A stretch of 64,000 nt of DNA from Jiangella mangrovi. Lineage in GTDB: Bacteria; Actinomycetota; Actinomycetes; Jiangellales; Jiangellaceae. Every line of letters begins with the position of its first letter. The first letter of the stretch is position 1. Of this stretch, positions 23,576-31,506 are shown piece after piece. The stretch spans positions 6,696,037 to 6,760,036 of the forward strand of contig NZ_JACHMM010000001.1 in the NCBI RefSeq assembly GCF_014204975.1, read 5' to 3'. The position numbers and the translations under genes are program-made. The notes under the pieces were generated by a model. It was given only the letters and a program-made list of their open reading frames with translations. It had not been told where the DNA came from and ran no database searches.

Positions 23576-24775
23576 TCAGACGCCGTGGCCGGCGATCGTG
23601 CGAAGCCGAGTCACGATGTCGGTCGTCAGCCGGTCGATCTGCGAACTGGAGAAGGTGTCTGAGCGGAATCGGCATTGCAGGTTGAGCCGGCCGCCGTACG
23701 TGTAGACGGAATAGCCCGGCGACACCGGCGGATAGACGTTGACCATGGTCCGAAAGTTGGCGATCTGCAGGCCCTCAGCGTTCGGAATCACGGCGAGTCG
23801 TCCGTAGTTGCTGACTCCTGTGTTCGCGAGTTGCTGACCCAGCCTGCTCTCGGTGTCCAATTCCAGCATGCCCGACATGTCCGCCGAAAGCTTCCTGGGA
23901 TCGGCCAGCGCCTCGTCGACCTGATCGGCTACCAGCTTGGCGACACGCATCATGTCGTCCGCACGGTCGACCTCGACGTCAGCTCTGTGCATCGTGACGA
24001 ACATGCTCGTTTCGGTCGCGCTGACCGGCGGAGACACCCGATCTCGGAGATCCACGGCGGCCCAGCAGAACATCCGGGCCGAGCCGTTGAGATCCTCCGC
24101 GAAGTCGCGCTGCGCCGTGAGCACTGACCCGCAGAGTATCGAGTGGACCGATAGACCGACCGATTTGGCTGTGTCGACCAATCCACTCGTCTCGGCCGCG
24201 GTCAGCCGGAGCAGCGGCTGCACGATTTCGCAACTGTCGACATGAATGGCAGCCGTGCTCACCTGTGGGCTGGGCGCGCGATTCGCGATCTGCAACCTCT
24301 GGGAGAGCAGGTCGAATGGCGGAGTCGGAAGCGGGACCGGCGCCGCCTGTACCGGCTTCCTGCCCGCCACGAGGTCGACGTAGGTTGACCAGACCTCGTA
24401 CATGATGGTGTTCAACGCCCGCCCGTCGACGACCGCGTGGGACATGCGCAGCGCCGTGATACCGCCGTCCGCGTCCGAACCGACGACCAGCCTGGCCAGC
24501 GCGACGGAGTTGTCCCAGCTACCCCAGAGGGCCGATTCGAACTGGTCGCGGCCGACTGAGACGAACTCCGGCTGCCCGCGTTCCCCGATCAGAACGTACC
24601 CTCGACGATCACGACTGATCGCTGCTCGCGTCGCGGCGTAGTGGCGGCACACGACGTCGAAAGCCTGCGCGTAGGCGCTCTCGTCGAGAACTCCTCGGTA
24701 CTCTGCGCCAAACGCTGGCGCATACCGGATCAGCCGGGCTTCCATGTCATCCAGATATCGCTGAGCCAACGACAC
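23576..24775 (-). CDS. Standalone condensation-domain acyltransferase (PapA-like)
   Basis: 399 residues of the condensation/Pap acyltransferase fold. MSHAVVDG near residue 110 corresponds to HHxxxDG with Ser in place of the first His, so the catalytic His and the structural DG remain. A later VSNYGRLAVIPNAEGLQ region resembles the DFGWG-side strand of PapA5-type enzymes. It would transfer an acyl group from CoA or carrier protein to an alcohol or amine. It is 30 bases after the SnoaL-like gene, probably one operon. Lower GC than the following sugar genes. Possible acceptor: a product of the sugar/acyl operon upstream. Confidence 0.75.
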   Translation of the reverse strand: MSLAQRYLDDMEARLIRYAPAFGAEYRGVLDESAYAQAFDVVCRHYAATRAAISRDRRGYVLIGERGQPEFVSVGRDQFESALWGSWDNSVALARLVVGSDADGGITALRMSHAVVDGRALNTIMYEVWSTYVDLVAGRKPVQAAPVPLPTPPFDLLSQRLQIANRAPSPQVSTAAIHVDSCEIVQPLLRLTAAETSGLVDTAKSVGLSVHSILCGSVLTAQRDFAEDLNGSARMFCWAAVDLRDRVSPPVSATETSMFVTMHRADVEVDRADDMMRVAKLVADQVDEALADPRKLSADMSGMLELDTESRLGQQLANTGVSNYGRLAVIPNAEGLQIANFRTMVNVYPPVSPGYSVYTYGGRLNLQCRFRSDTFSSSQIDRLTTDIVTRLRTIAGHGV

Positions 24776-24805
24776 CCAACTCCTCCTTGTGCAAACGAGC
24801 CCGGA

Positions 24806-25267
24806 TCAGTCGTTCTGGCTGTATGCGTCGGCCCACTCGGAGAGGTCCTGGATCTCTGTCGCGACAGAGATCCGGCCATCGGCGAAGTCGAGAACGAGTG
24901 CGATGTCCTTGCCCTTCGCGATCGCGCCGGTCTTCTTGATCGTGTAGGCGTACGACGTGAGGACGACCACGCGATCCCCGTTGCAGAAGTATTCGAGCGG
25001 CTTCTCGACGACGAGTCCCTCGATGAGGTCGGGGTCGTCCTCGAGGAACAGTTTCTTGATGGCGTCCTTGCCTCGGAACTCTCCTCCGAAGACCGGAGTG
25101 CCGGGCGGGCATGGCACCTTGAAAACGCCGTCCTCGGCGAACATGTCGATCAGAGGGTGGTAGTCGAGCGGCCGAGGCGGGGTGATCCCGGCCTGACCGT
25201 CCTGATACCGCGCCTCGAGATGTGAGCAAGCCTTGCGGGCAAGCCCCACGATGTCGTTCTCTGTCAC
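24806..25267 (-). CDS. SnoaL/NTF2-like protein
   Basis: 153 residues starting at GTG 25267, behind GAGGAGAG. HPLIDMFAEDGVFKVPCPPG, FRGKDAIKKLF and the final strand (ALVLDFADGRISVATEIQDL) fit the SnoaL-like NTF2 cone fold, which includes polyketide cyclases, ketosteroid isomerases and hydrolases. No catalytic set can be fixed from the sequence alone. First gene of a two-gene unit with the acyltransferase. Confidence 0.75.
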   Translation of the reverse strand: MTENDIVGLARKACSHLEARYQDGQAGITPPRPLDYHPLIDMFAEDGVFKVPCPPGTPVFGGEFRGKDAIKKLFLEDDPDLIEGLVVEKPLEYFCNGDRVVVLTSYAYTIKKTGAIAKGKDIALVLDFADGRISVATEIQDLSEWADAYSQND

Positions 25268-25466
25268 ATTCTCTCCTCGTCCGTCGCCAGATGTGCTCCG
25301 CGCCGGAGGCTCACCTCCGCACGGGTTCATACTTTCGCGATCGTGGACACGGCGCAGGGTGGCCGTTTTCGATGCGGTACGACCCCGCTGAGTCACACGA
25401 TTTGGCCGCAGCCCACAGCCGCGCGCCAGAATACAGCTGTTTTATCTAATGAAATCAGTGTCTTGA
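25268..25466. other. Intergenic region with weak dyad
   Basis: 199 bases between the SnoaL-like gene and the end of the sugar operon. CTGTTTT-ATCTAATG-AAATCAG (25437-25458) is an imperfect dyad, and TGAAAT-CAGT-GTCTTG (25450-25465) matches only one arm of the IclR-type site. I would not count it as a sure operator. Confidence 0.35.
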
Positions 25467-26669
25467 TTATGGATCGCCCAGTCGCGCATCGTCAAGGAAA
25501 TCGCCTGACGGTTGGGTCACGTCGGCGAAGCCCTTCACCGTGAGTGCGTCCACACTCACGATCTTGAGCACGGCCGCGATCCGCTCCGCCGCGTGGCCGT
25601 CGCCGAAGGGCGACACGGCGACGGCGGCTATGGCCTGATGCTCCGCCGACAGGGACTGTCTGATGGCGCCCTCGATCTCGGCTGCCGACTCGCCGCAGTC
25701 GATGACCGAGCCGGCCCGGGGTCGCCCGTCCTGCCGAGATCCGATGTTCACGGTCGCCGTCCGCAGGGCCGGCGCCTCGGCCAGGCCGCTCGACGAGTTC
25801 CCGATGACCACCGCAGCCTGGGCGACCAGGCTGAGGTAGGTCACCTGCCCCAGTGATGCTCGAGCCATGGCCCGACCGGGATGAGCGGACACGTAGTCGC
25901 GGATCGGCGCGAACACGCCGGCGCCGCCCTGGTCCACGTTGGTGCCCGTGAAGACGACCGTGGCCTCGGGTAACCGGTCCAGTGCCGCGAGCAGTCCCAG
26001 AACGCCGTCGCGGCTGCCCCTCGGGTCGGCGGTCGCCGGATGGTAGGTGACAGCGAACAGCGGCCCGGTCAGGTCGAGGCCGAGGGCCTCCGCCAGCTCG
26101 CCGCGGCCGAGCAGCGGCATGGTCCGGATCGTGTCCAGGCCGGGAGCGCCGAAGGCGTGGACGCGCGAGGGGTCCTCGCCGAGCTGGATCACCCGTTGCC
26201 GGAACTCCTCGTTCGAGGTGAAGTGCAGGTGAGCCAGCTTCGTGATCGCGTGCCGCACGGAGTCATCGGTCGAGCCGTACGAGAGCTCCCCGCCACCGAT
26301 GTGTGCGACCGGGAGCAGACGGAGCGCCGCGGCGACGGTGACGGCGAGCGCTTCGTAACGGTCGCCCAGAACCATCAGGATCTCCGGGCGGAGTCGTTCC
26401 AGCGCGTCCGCGTAGCCGATGACCCCGAGCCCGAACGACTTCGCCACGGCCGTCGCGGTATCGCTGGCCAGCACCATCTCGACCCGCTCAGAGACCGGGA
26501 AGCCGTCGGCCTCGATCTGGTCCACGGTCGTTCCCTGTGCCTCGACGAGATGGCCACCCGAGGCGAGGACGGCGAGCTCGATGTCCGGGTCCTTGTGCAG
26601 TGCCGCGATGACCGCGAGCAGAGGTCCGTAGTCGGCGCGCGACCCGGTGAATACACAGACGCGGCGCAT
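25467..26669 (-). CDS. UDP-N-acetylglucosamine 2-epimerase, hydrolysing (NeuC/LegG-like)
   Basis: 400 residues. MRRVCVFTGSRADYGPLLAV is the characteristic NeuC start. ILMVLGDRYEALAVTVAAAL, IGGGELSYGSTDDSVRHAIT (HAITKLAHLHFTSNE) and VIGNSSSGLAEAPAL are active-site segments of the GT-B-like fold. These enzymes cleave the nucleotide and invert C2 to give free ManNAc or, in LegG/PseG-like pathways, 2,4-diacetamido-2,4,6-trideoxy-hexoses. Placed after LegB/LegC/NeuD-like genes it should act last in this set. The expected next enzyme (LegI/NeuB synthase) is missing from the window. Confidence 0.9.
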   Translation of the reverse strand: MRRVCVFTGSRADYGPLLAVIAALHKDPDIELAVLASGGHLVEAQGTTVDQIEADGFPVSERVEMVLASDTATAVAKSFGLGVIGYADALERLRPEILMVLGDRYEALAVTVAAALRLLPVAHIGGGELSYGSTDDSVRHAITKLAHLHFTSNEEFRQRVIQLGEDPSRVHAFGAPGLDTIRTMPLLGRGELAEALGLDLTGPLFAVTYHPATADPRGSRDGVLGLLAALDRLPEATVVFTGTNVDQGGAGVFAPIRDYVSAHPGRAMARASLGQVTYLSLVAQAAVVIGNSSSGLAEAPALRTATVNIGSRQDGRPRAGSVIDCGESAAEIEGAIRQSLSAEHQAIAAVAVSPFGDGHAAERIAAVLKIVSVDALTVKGFADVTQPSGDFLDDARLGDP

Positions 26670-26672
26670 CGA

Positions 26673-27707
26673 TCACTCGCCGCCGGCCGGCAGGAAGTCC
26701 TGTGGCGCCGGTTCGAGAGCCGTGCGCAGCGTCCCGGCGAAGTCCCAGGCCGGCCGGTAACCGAGGACTCGTCGTGCCTTGTCGGTGGAGACCTCGAAGG
26801 AGAGTGTGACCGGCAGATGGACCGTCACCGTGTCGAGGTCGAACTCCTTGGCGACGACGGCGGCTGCCTCGGCGAAGGTCGTCGTGTGCGGGCCCACGAC
26901 ATTGAACGACTGGCCGGCCGCGGCGACGTGCTCGATGCCGAGCATGAGTCCCGACGCGACGTCGCGGACGTCGCTCAAGTGCAGCGCCCATGGCTCCCCA
27001 CCCGGGCCGGTCAGCGCCACGGCGGGGTCGTCCGGCCGGTCGCCGACGGCGTCGCGGACCATTGCACTGAGATCGGGCTGGTCCGCGAAGAGCTGGTAGA
27101 GATTGCCCCGGCGGCCGGCTTGGGCCTGCGCCCCGAGGAAGGCCGTGACCCACGACAGCCGGAACAGCGGGAGCACCTCGTGCGGCGCGACCACCGAACC
27201 GAGCCGCATGATCGTGTACTCCAGGCCGTACAACTCGTGGTGGTTGCGAACGAGCTGCTCCGCGAGCACCTTCGCCGTGCCGTAGTAGTCACCGGGCAGT
27301 TGCGGATGGTCTTCGGTGATCGGCAGGAATTGCGGTGCGGCCGGGCCATAGGTGTTGTCCGTGCTGGCGAAGACGAACCGGCGCACGGGCCGACTCGAGC
27401 CGGCGGCAGCCTCGAGCAGGCGCAGTGTTCCCAGCACGTTGACGTCGTGGAACCGGTCGGGCCTCGTGTCGCCGATGACCATCTGAGCGGCCAGGTGCAC
27501 GATGACGTCGGCACCGTCGGTCGCCCGTTCCAGGGCCGCCGCGTCGGTCAGGTCGGCTTCGAGGAGCTCGACGCGACCGGCGAGCAGCGGGTGCAACGAG
27601 CGGCCGCCGGGCCGGACGGTGCCGCGGACGTCGTAGCCGGCGCGCACCAGCCTGTGCGCGAGGGTCGATCCGACTCGGCCGGCGATCCCGGTGATGAGGA
27701 CGGTCAT
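26673..27707 (-). CDS. NAD-dependent epimerase/dehydratase (paralogue of 18.9-kb gene)
   Basis: 344 residues starting MTVLITGIAGRVGSTLAHRL. VIVHLAAQMVIGDTRPDRFH and DYYGTAKVLAEQLVRNHHEL (YxxxK) mark an extended SDR. Compared with 18873-19880, both share the unusual TEDxPQ-P-DYYGT-K block and the NTYGPAAP/GTYRPGAP turn. It is 3 bases before the NeuC-like gene and 19 bases after LegC-like, so it belongs to the sugar operon. The reaction (epimerase, dehydratase or ketoreductase) cannot be told from the motifs. Confidence 0.88.
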   Translation of the reverse strand: MTVLITGIAGRVGSTLAHRLVRAGYDVRGTVRPGGRSLHPLLAGRVELLEADLTDAAALERATDGADVIVHLAAQMVIGDTRPDRFHDVNVLGTLRLLEAAAGSSRPVRRFVFASTDNTYGPAAPQFLPITEDHPQLPGDYYGTAKVLAEQLVRNHHELYGLEYTIMRLGSVVAPHEVLPLFRLSWVTAFLGAQAQAGRRGNLYQLFADQPDLSAMVRDAVGDRPDDPAVALTGPGGEPWALHLSDVRDVASGLMLGIEHVAAAGQSFNVVGPHTTTFAEAAAVVAKEFDLDTVTVHLPVTLSFEVSTDKARRVLGYRPAWDFAGTLRTALEPAPQDFLPAGGE

Positions 27708-27726
27708 CGAAGCAGCCTTTCTGGCG

Positions 27727-28860
27727 TCAGTTGGCGGACAGTGCCGAGATGAGGGCCGCGACGACGGTGTCCTGGTCGCGCTCGGAGAGGTGCGCGGAGC
27801 TGGGCAGGGACAGGCCGCGACGGTACAGGTCGTCCGCCACCTCGCCGCCGATCCGGTCCGCGGCGCGGTAGGGGCGCTGGTCGTGCAGGGGTGGCCAGAG
27901 CCGCCGGGCCTGGACACCGTCGGCGGCGAGGACGGCGACGATCTTCTCCGGATCGAGGCCGGGGTCGTCGAGGAGGACGGAGTAGAGCCAGAATGTCGAG
28001 TCGGCCCAGGAAGCGGCCGGCGGGGCGGCCACAGGGGCGGACCGCAGCGCGTCGCGGTACCGGGCGGCCACCGCGCGCTTCGCGGCCACCTTCGCCGGCA
28101 GCTGCTCGAGCTGGGCGGTGGCGACGGCGGCGGCGATGTTGGTGAGCCGGTAGTTGTAGCCGACGTCGTCGTGGCGGTAGTGCTCGCCGTCGACCTTGGC
28201 CTGGGTGGTGAGGTGGGCCGCGGCGGCAGCGCGGTCGCCGTCGGCGGTGACGATCATCCCGCCGCCACCCGCGGTGATGATCTTGTTGCCGTTGAATGAG
28301 AAGCACCCGAGGTCGCCCGCCGTGCCGACCTGGTGCCCGGCCAGCTGACCGGCCGTCCACGAGGCGCCGAGCGACTCGGCCGCGTCCTCGACGATGTCGA
28401 TCCAGAACCGGTCGCGCAGGTCGAACAGCGGCTCCATGCGCGCGGGGTGGCCCAGGACATGGACCACCTCGACGACGTCGGGGATCGGCCGGCCGAGGCG
28501 GGCCCGGCGCAGCACCTCGTCGTGCAGCAGCTCGGTGTCCATGTTCCAGGTCTGCGGCTCGCTGTCGACCAGCAGCAGGTCGGCACCGGTGTAGTGGGCG
28601 GCGTTCGCCGACGCGATGAACGTGAAGTCCGAGACCGCCACCATGGCGCCCGGCCCGGCGCCGGCGATGCGGAGGGCGACGTGCAGGGCGGCGGTCCCGC
28701 TGGCGCAGGCGACGGCGTTCGGGCTGCCGACGGCGGCGGCGAACTCGCGCTCGAACCGGCCGACGAACGGCCCGGCCGACGAGACGAAGCCGGTGTCGAC
28801 GCACTCGCGCAGGTAGCGCGCCTCGTTGCCGCCCAGGGACGGCTCCGCGAGCGGGATCAT
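27727..28860 (-). CDS. DegT/DnrJ/EryC1 sugar aminotransferase (LegC-like)
   Basis: 377 residues starting MIPLAEPSLGGNEARYLREC. VACASGTAALHVALRIAGAG binds the PLP phosphate, DIVEDAAESLGAS the pyridine nitrogen, and CFSFNGNKIITAGGGGMIVT carries the Schiff-base lysine. GYNYRLTNIAAAVATAQLEQ is the family signature. It should aminate C4 of the 4-keto-6-deoxy sugar made by the LegB-like enzyme, with glutamate as donor. It overlaps that gene by ATGA (28857-28860). Confidence 0.92.
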   Translation of the reverse strand: MIPLAEPSLGGNEARYLRECVDTGFVSSAGPFVGRFEREFAAAVGSPNAVACASGTAALHVALRIAGAGPGAMVAVSDFTFIASANAAHYTGADLLLVDSEPQTWNMDTELLHDEVLRRARLGRPIPDVVEVVHVLGHPARMEPLFDLRDRFWIDIVEDAAESLGASWTAGQLAGHQVGTAGDLGCFSFNGNKIITAGGGGMIVTADGDRAAAAAHLTTQAKVDGEHYRHDDVGYNYRLTNIAAAVATAQLEQLPAKVAAKRAVAARYRDALRSAPVAAPPAASWADSTFWLYSVLLDDPGLDPEKIVAVLAADGVQARRLWPPLHDQRPYRAADRIGGEVADDLYRRGLSLPSSAHLSERDQDTVVAALISALSAN

Positions 28861-29855
28861 CGCTGGTACCTCGCCGCCCGCTCGACGTCGACGCGCGGCG
28901 CCAGCCAGGCGGCGGTCGCCGCGAGCCCGTCGCGCAGGGACCAGCCGGCCTGCCAGCCGAGCTGCTCCTTGGCCCGACTCGGCTCGGACAGCAGCAGCTG
29001 CACCTCGCTGGCCTCGGGCCGCACTCGCTCCGGGTCGGTGACGGCGACGGCGTCGACCCCGGTGACCGCGCAGCACAGCTCGAACAGCTCGCCGATCGAG
29101 ACCGACTGGCCGGTGCCCAGCTGCACCAGCGATCCGGGCGCCAGGTCGGACAGCGCCATGCGCACGAACCCGTCGACGGTGTCGCTGACGAAGGTCAGGT
29201 CGCGCCGAGGTGCAAGGCTGCCGAGCCGGACCTCGGTCGCGCCGGCGAGGAGCTGGCCGAGGATCGTCGGGATGACGGCGCGCGCGGACTGCCGCGGCCC
29301 GTAGGTGTTGAACGGCCGCAGCACGAGCACGTCGACACCGAACGAGCGCGCGTAGGCCTGGCAGAGCTGGTCGGCGGCGATCTTCGAGGCGGCGTACGGC
29401 GACTGGCCGCACAGCGGGTGCGTCTCGGTGATCGGCACCGACTCCGGCGTGCCGTAGACCTCGCTGGTCGACGTGCTGACCATGCGCACGTGCCCGGCGT
29501 CGCGGACGGCCTCGAGCACGTTGAGGGTTCCGGTGATGTTGGTGTCGACGAACGACTCCGGCGCCTGGTAGCTGTACGGAATCGCGACCAGCGCGGCCAG
29601 GTGGAACACGAGGTCGACGTCGCGCACCGCCTGGCGCACCGAGCGGGCGTCGCGGATGTCGCCCAGCTGCAGGTTCATCGCCGCCAGCTGGTCGCTGCCG
29701 AGCTCGTCCAACCAGCCGTAGGAGCCGTTGGAGTTGTAGACGCAGAAGGCACTGACGGAGGCCGCCTCACGCAGCAGCCGCTCGGTCAGATGGCTGCCGA
29801 TGAAGCCGTCGGCCCCGGTCACCAGTACCCGCCGGCCGGCCAGCCCGCCCGTCAT
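28857..29855 (-). CDS. Nucleotide-sugar 4,6-dehydratase (LegB-like)
   Basis: 332 residues. RRVLVTGADGFIGSHLTERL (NAD site), NSNGSYGWLDELG after the second strand (typical of LegB-type GDP/UDP-GlcNAc 4,6-dehydratases), STSEVYGTPESVPITETHPL, then SPYAASKIAADQLC (YxxxK). It makes the 4-keto-6-deoxy intermediate for aminotransfer. LegB-type enzymes often take GDP-GlcNAc, for which the guanylyltransferase PtmE supplies the nucleotide sugar. A PtmE-like gene lies at 43.9 kb. Confidence 0.9.
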   Translation of the reverse strand: MTGGLAGRRVLVTGADGFIGSHLTERLLREAASVSAFCVYNSNGSYGWLDELGSDQLAAMNLQLGDIRDARSVRQAVRDVDLVFHLAALVAIPYSYQAPESFVDTNITGTLNVLEAVRDAGHVRMVSTSTSEVYGTPESVPITETHPLCGQSPYAASKIAADQLCQAYARSFGVDVLVLRPFNTYGPRQSARAVIPTILGQLLAGATEVRLGSLAPRRDLTFVSDTVDGFVRMALSDLAPGSLVQLGTGQSVSIGELFELCCAVTGVDAVAVTDPERVRPEASEVQLLLSEPSRAKEQLGWQAGWSLRDGLAATAAWLAPRVDVERAARYQR

Positions 29856-30499
29856 GCGGTGATCCGGCCGCGCCGCAGCCGCGTCTCCTTCGCCGGGATC
29901 CCGACGACGACTGCGCCGGCGGGGACGTCCTTGGTGACGACGGCGCCGGCCCCGACCACGGCACGGTCCCCGACCACGACGTCGCCGAGCACGATGCAGC
30001 CGATGCCGAGCATGACGTCGTCGCCGATGACGGCCCGGGCGCCGACGGAGGCGCCGCCGGCCAGGAGCACGTGGTCACCGATGCGGGAGTCGTGCCCGGC
30101 GAACGTGTTGACCTCCATCATCACGTGCTGCCCCACCTGCGCGCCGGCGACGACGTGCGCCGTCTCGAAGATCAGCGAGCCGGCGCCGACGCTGGTGTGC
30201 AGGCCGATCCAGGCCGCCGAGTGGACGAGGGTCGCGGGCTCGCGCCCGTGCGCGTCGGCCATCGCGGCCAGCCGGCGCCGCGCGGTGGGCAGCCCGACGC
30301 CGATGACGTAGTGGGCGTCGAGCCCGGCCAGCTGGTCGTCGCCGCCGAGCACCGGCACACCCCAGACGTCGGGCTCGTCGACGCCGTCGTCGAGGAAGCC
30401 CAGCAGCTTGTACGCGGAGGTCTGCTGCTCCACGTCCTGGGCGAGGCCGATGATCTGACGGCCGAGGCCGCCGGATCCGAGTATCACCAGTGGGCGCAC
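29852..30499 (-). CDS. Left-handed beta-helix sugar N-acyltransferase (NeuD/PglD-like)
   Basis: 215 residues. The N-terminal Rossmann-like part (VILGSGGLGRQIIGLAQDVE) binds the nucleotide sugar. Hexapeptide repeats from about residue 90 include FAGHDSRIGDHVLLAGGASV, where the histidine is the probable base. It ends DVPAGAVVVGIPAKE. It should transfer an acyl group from CoA to the C4 amine made by LegC-like. The acyl-CoA-building genes just upstream in the same operon raise the possibility that the acyl donor is not acetyl-CoA. Confidence 0.9.
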   Translation of the reverse strand: MRPLVILGSGGLGRQIIGLAQDVEQQTSAYKLLGFLDDGVDEPDVWGVPVLGGDDQLAGLDAHYVIGVGLPTARRRLAAMADAHGREPATLVHSAAWIGLHTSVGAGSLIFETAHVVAGAQVGQHVMMEVNTFAGHDSRIGDHVLLAGGASVGARAVIGDDVMLGIGCIVLGDVVVGDRAVVGAGAVVTKDVPAGAVVVGIPAKETRLRRGRITA

Positions 30500-30583
30500 G
30501 CGAGTCGTCCTTCCGCAGCCGATTGCTCTCTGACCAGCGCTGTCGATTCTGGTTCGCCGCGCCCGCCCGGGGCAGGGGGCGCG

Positions 30584-31033
30584 TTACGGCCCGGCCGGCC
30601 CATCCGGGCCGGCCGGACCGGCCGGCCAGGCCACCGTGACGTGGCCCGGCGCGCACAGCTCGCCGTCCTGGCGCCGTTCCTCCAGCCGCAGCTCGGCGAC
30701 GCGCTCTCCCGGCGCGTCCCGCACCTCGACCACCTCGCCGGTGACGATCAGCTCGTCGCCGGCGACGGCGATGCCGCGGTTCTGCCAGCCGAACGAGCGG
30801 AGCGTGACCCCCGGCCCGGCCCAGGCCAGGACGGCGTTCAGCAGGACACAGCCGTGCAGGTGCGACTGCACGAGCACGTCCGGGTAGCCCTCCGACCGCG
30901 CGTACTCCGCGTCGTAGTGGATGCGGTGCGCGTTCCACGTCACCGCGCTGAACCGGAACAGCCGCACGGTGCTGGTGCGCAGGCGGTACGGCGGCAGCGT
31001 CACACCGGCGACGACCTCGGTCAGGACGGTCAT
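30584..31033 (-). CDS. MaoC-fold dehydratase (C-half type)
   Basis: 149 residues with FSAVTWNAHRIHYDAEYARS, where D/N-x-H is the hydratase-2 motif, and VLVQSHLHGCVLLNAVLAWA. A (R)-hydroxyacyl thioester dehydratase subunit of the hot-dog fold. Paired with the next gene upstream (overlap 31030-31033) as in heterodimeric HadAB-type dehydratases. A Pro/Gly/Ala repeat (GPAGPDGPAGP) ends the protein. 84 bases then separate it from the NeuD-like gene. Confidence 0.85.
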   Translation of the reverse strand: MTVLTEVVAGVTLPPYRLRTSTVRLFRFSAVTWNAHRIHYDAEYARSEGYPDVLVQSHLHGCVLLNAVLAWAGPGVTLRSFGWQNRGIAVAGDELIVTGEVVEVRDAPGERVAELRLEERRQDGELCAPGHVTVAWPAGPAGPDGPAGP

Positions 31034-31506
31034 CGCGCCACGAACGTCTCGTCGCAGGTCACCAATGGCCGGCCGGCGCCGTCGGCGAACTCGCGGCGCA
31101 CGTGGAGCAGCAGCAGGTCGCCGGTCCGTCCGCTCTTGTGGCGCACGCTCAGGAGCGTCGTCGTCTCGACGACGCGGTCGCCGGCGCGGGCCGGGTGGTG
31201 GAACTGCAGCTCCTGGCCGGCGCCCATGAGCCGCAGCCCTTCCAGCGGCAGGCCGCGGGTCTCGTCGGTGCCGGAGCCGTCGGGCCGCAGCTCGGACTCG
31301 GGCGGGCCGGGCGACCAGCCCATGACCGAGCTGAGGTACAACGGCGGCGCCTGCCCGTCCGGCAACGCCGGCGCGCCCGCCACCAACGCGAAACGCTCCA
31401 GGTCGCGGACCGCCAGCACGCCGAGGTCGCGCCGCCGCGTCACGCCGGTCTCGGCGGCCAGCCGCCGCTCCGCCGCGACGAGGACGCCGGTGTCGCCGTC
31501 ACCCAC
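31030..31506 (-). CDS. MaoC-like N-terminal-domain dehydratase subunit
   Basis: 158 residues starting at GTG 31506. LYLSSVMGWSPGPPESELRP, then RLMGAGQELQFHHPARAGDR and VVETTTLLSVRHKSGRTGDL match FAS1-type/MaoC_dehydrat_N hot-dog domains that lack the catalytic His and complement a catalytic partner. It overlaps the acyl-CoA dehydrogenase gene by 8 bases and the partner MaoC gene by 4. Confidence 0.82.
   Translation of the reverse strand: MGDGDTGVLVAAERRLAAETGVTRRRDLGVLAVRDLERFALVAGAPALPDGQAPPLYLSSVMGWSPGPPESELRPDGSGTDETRGLPLEGLRLMGAGQELQFHHPARAGDRVVETTTLLSVRHKSGRTGDLLLLHVRREFADGAGRPLVTCDETFVAR

Noticed and set aside
25437-25465. An eighth IclR-type operator before the SnoaL-like gene
   Set aside because: Only one half-site matches, and no promoter hexamers line up with it.
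25467-30499. Pseudaminic acid or sialic acid pathway
   Set aside because: No NeuB/PseI synthase or CMP-transferase in the window. The dehydratase has LegB-like features and a PtmE-like gene points to the legionaminic type instead.
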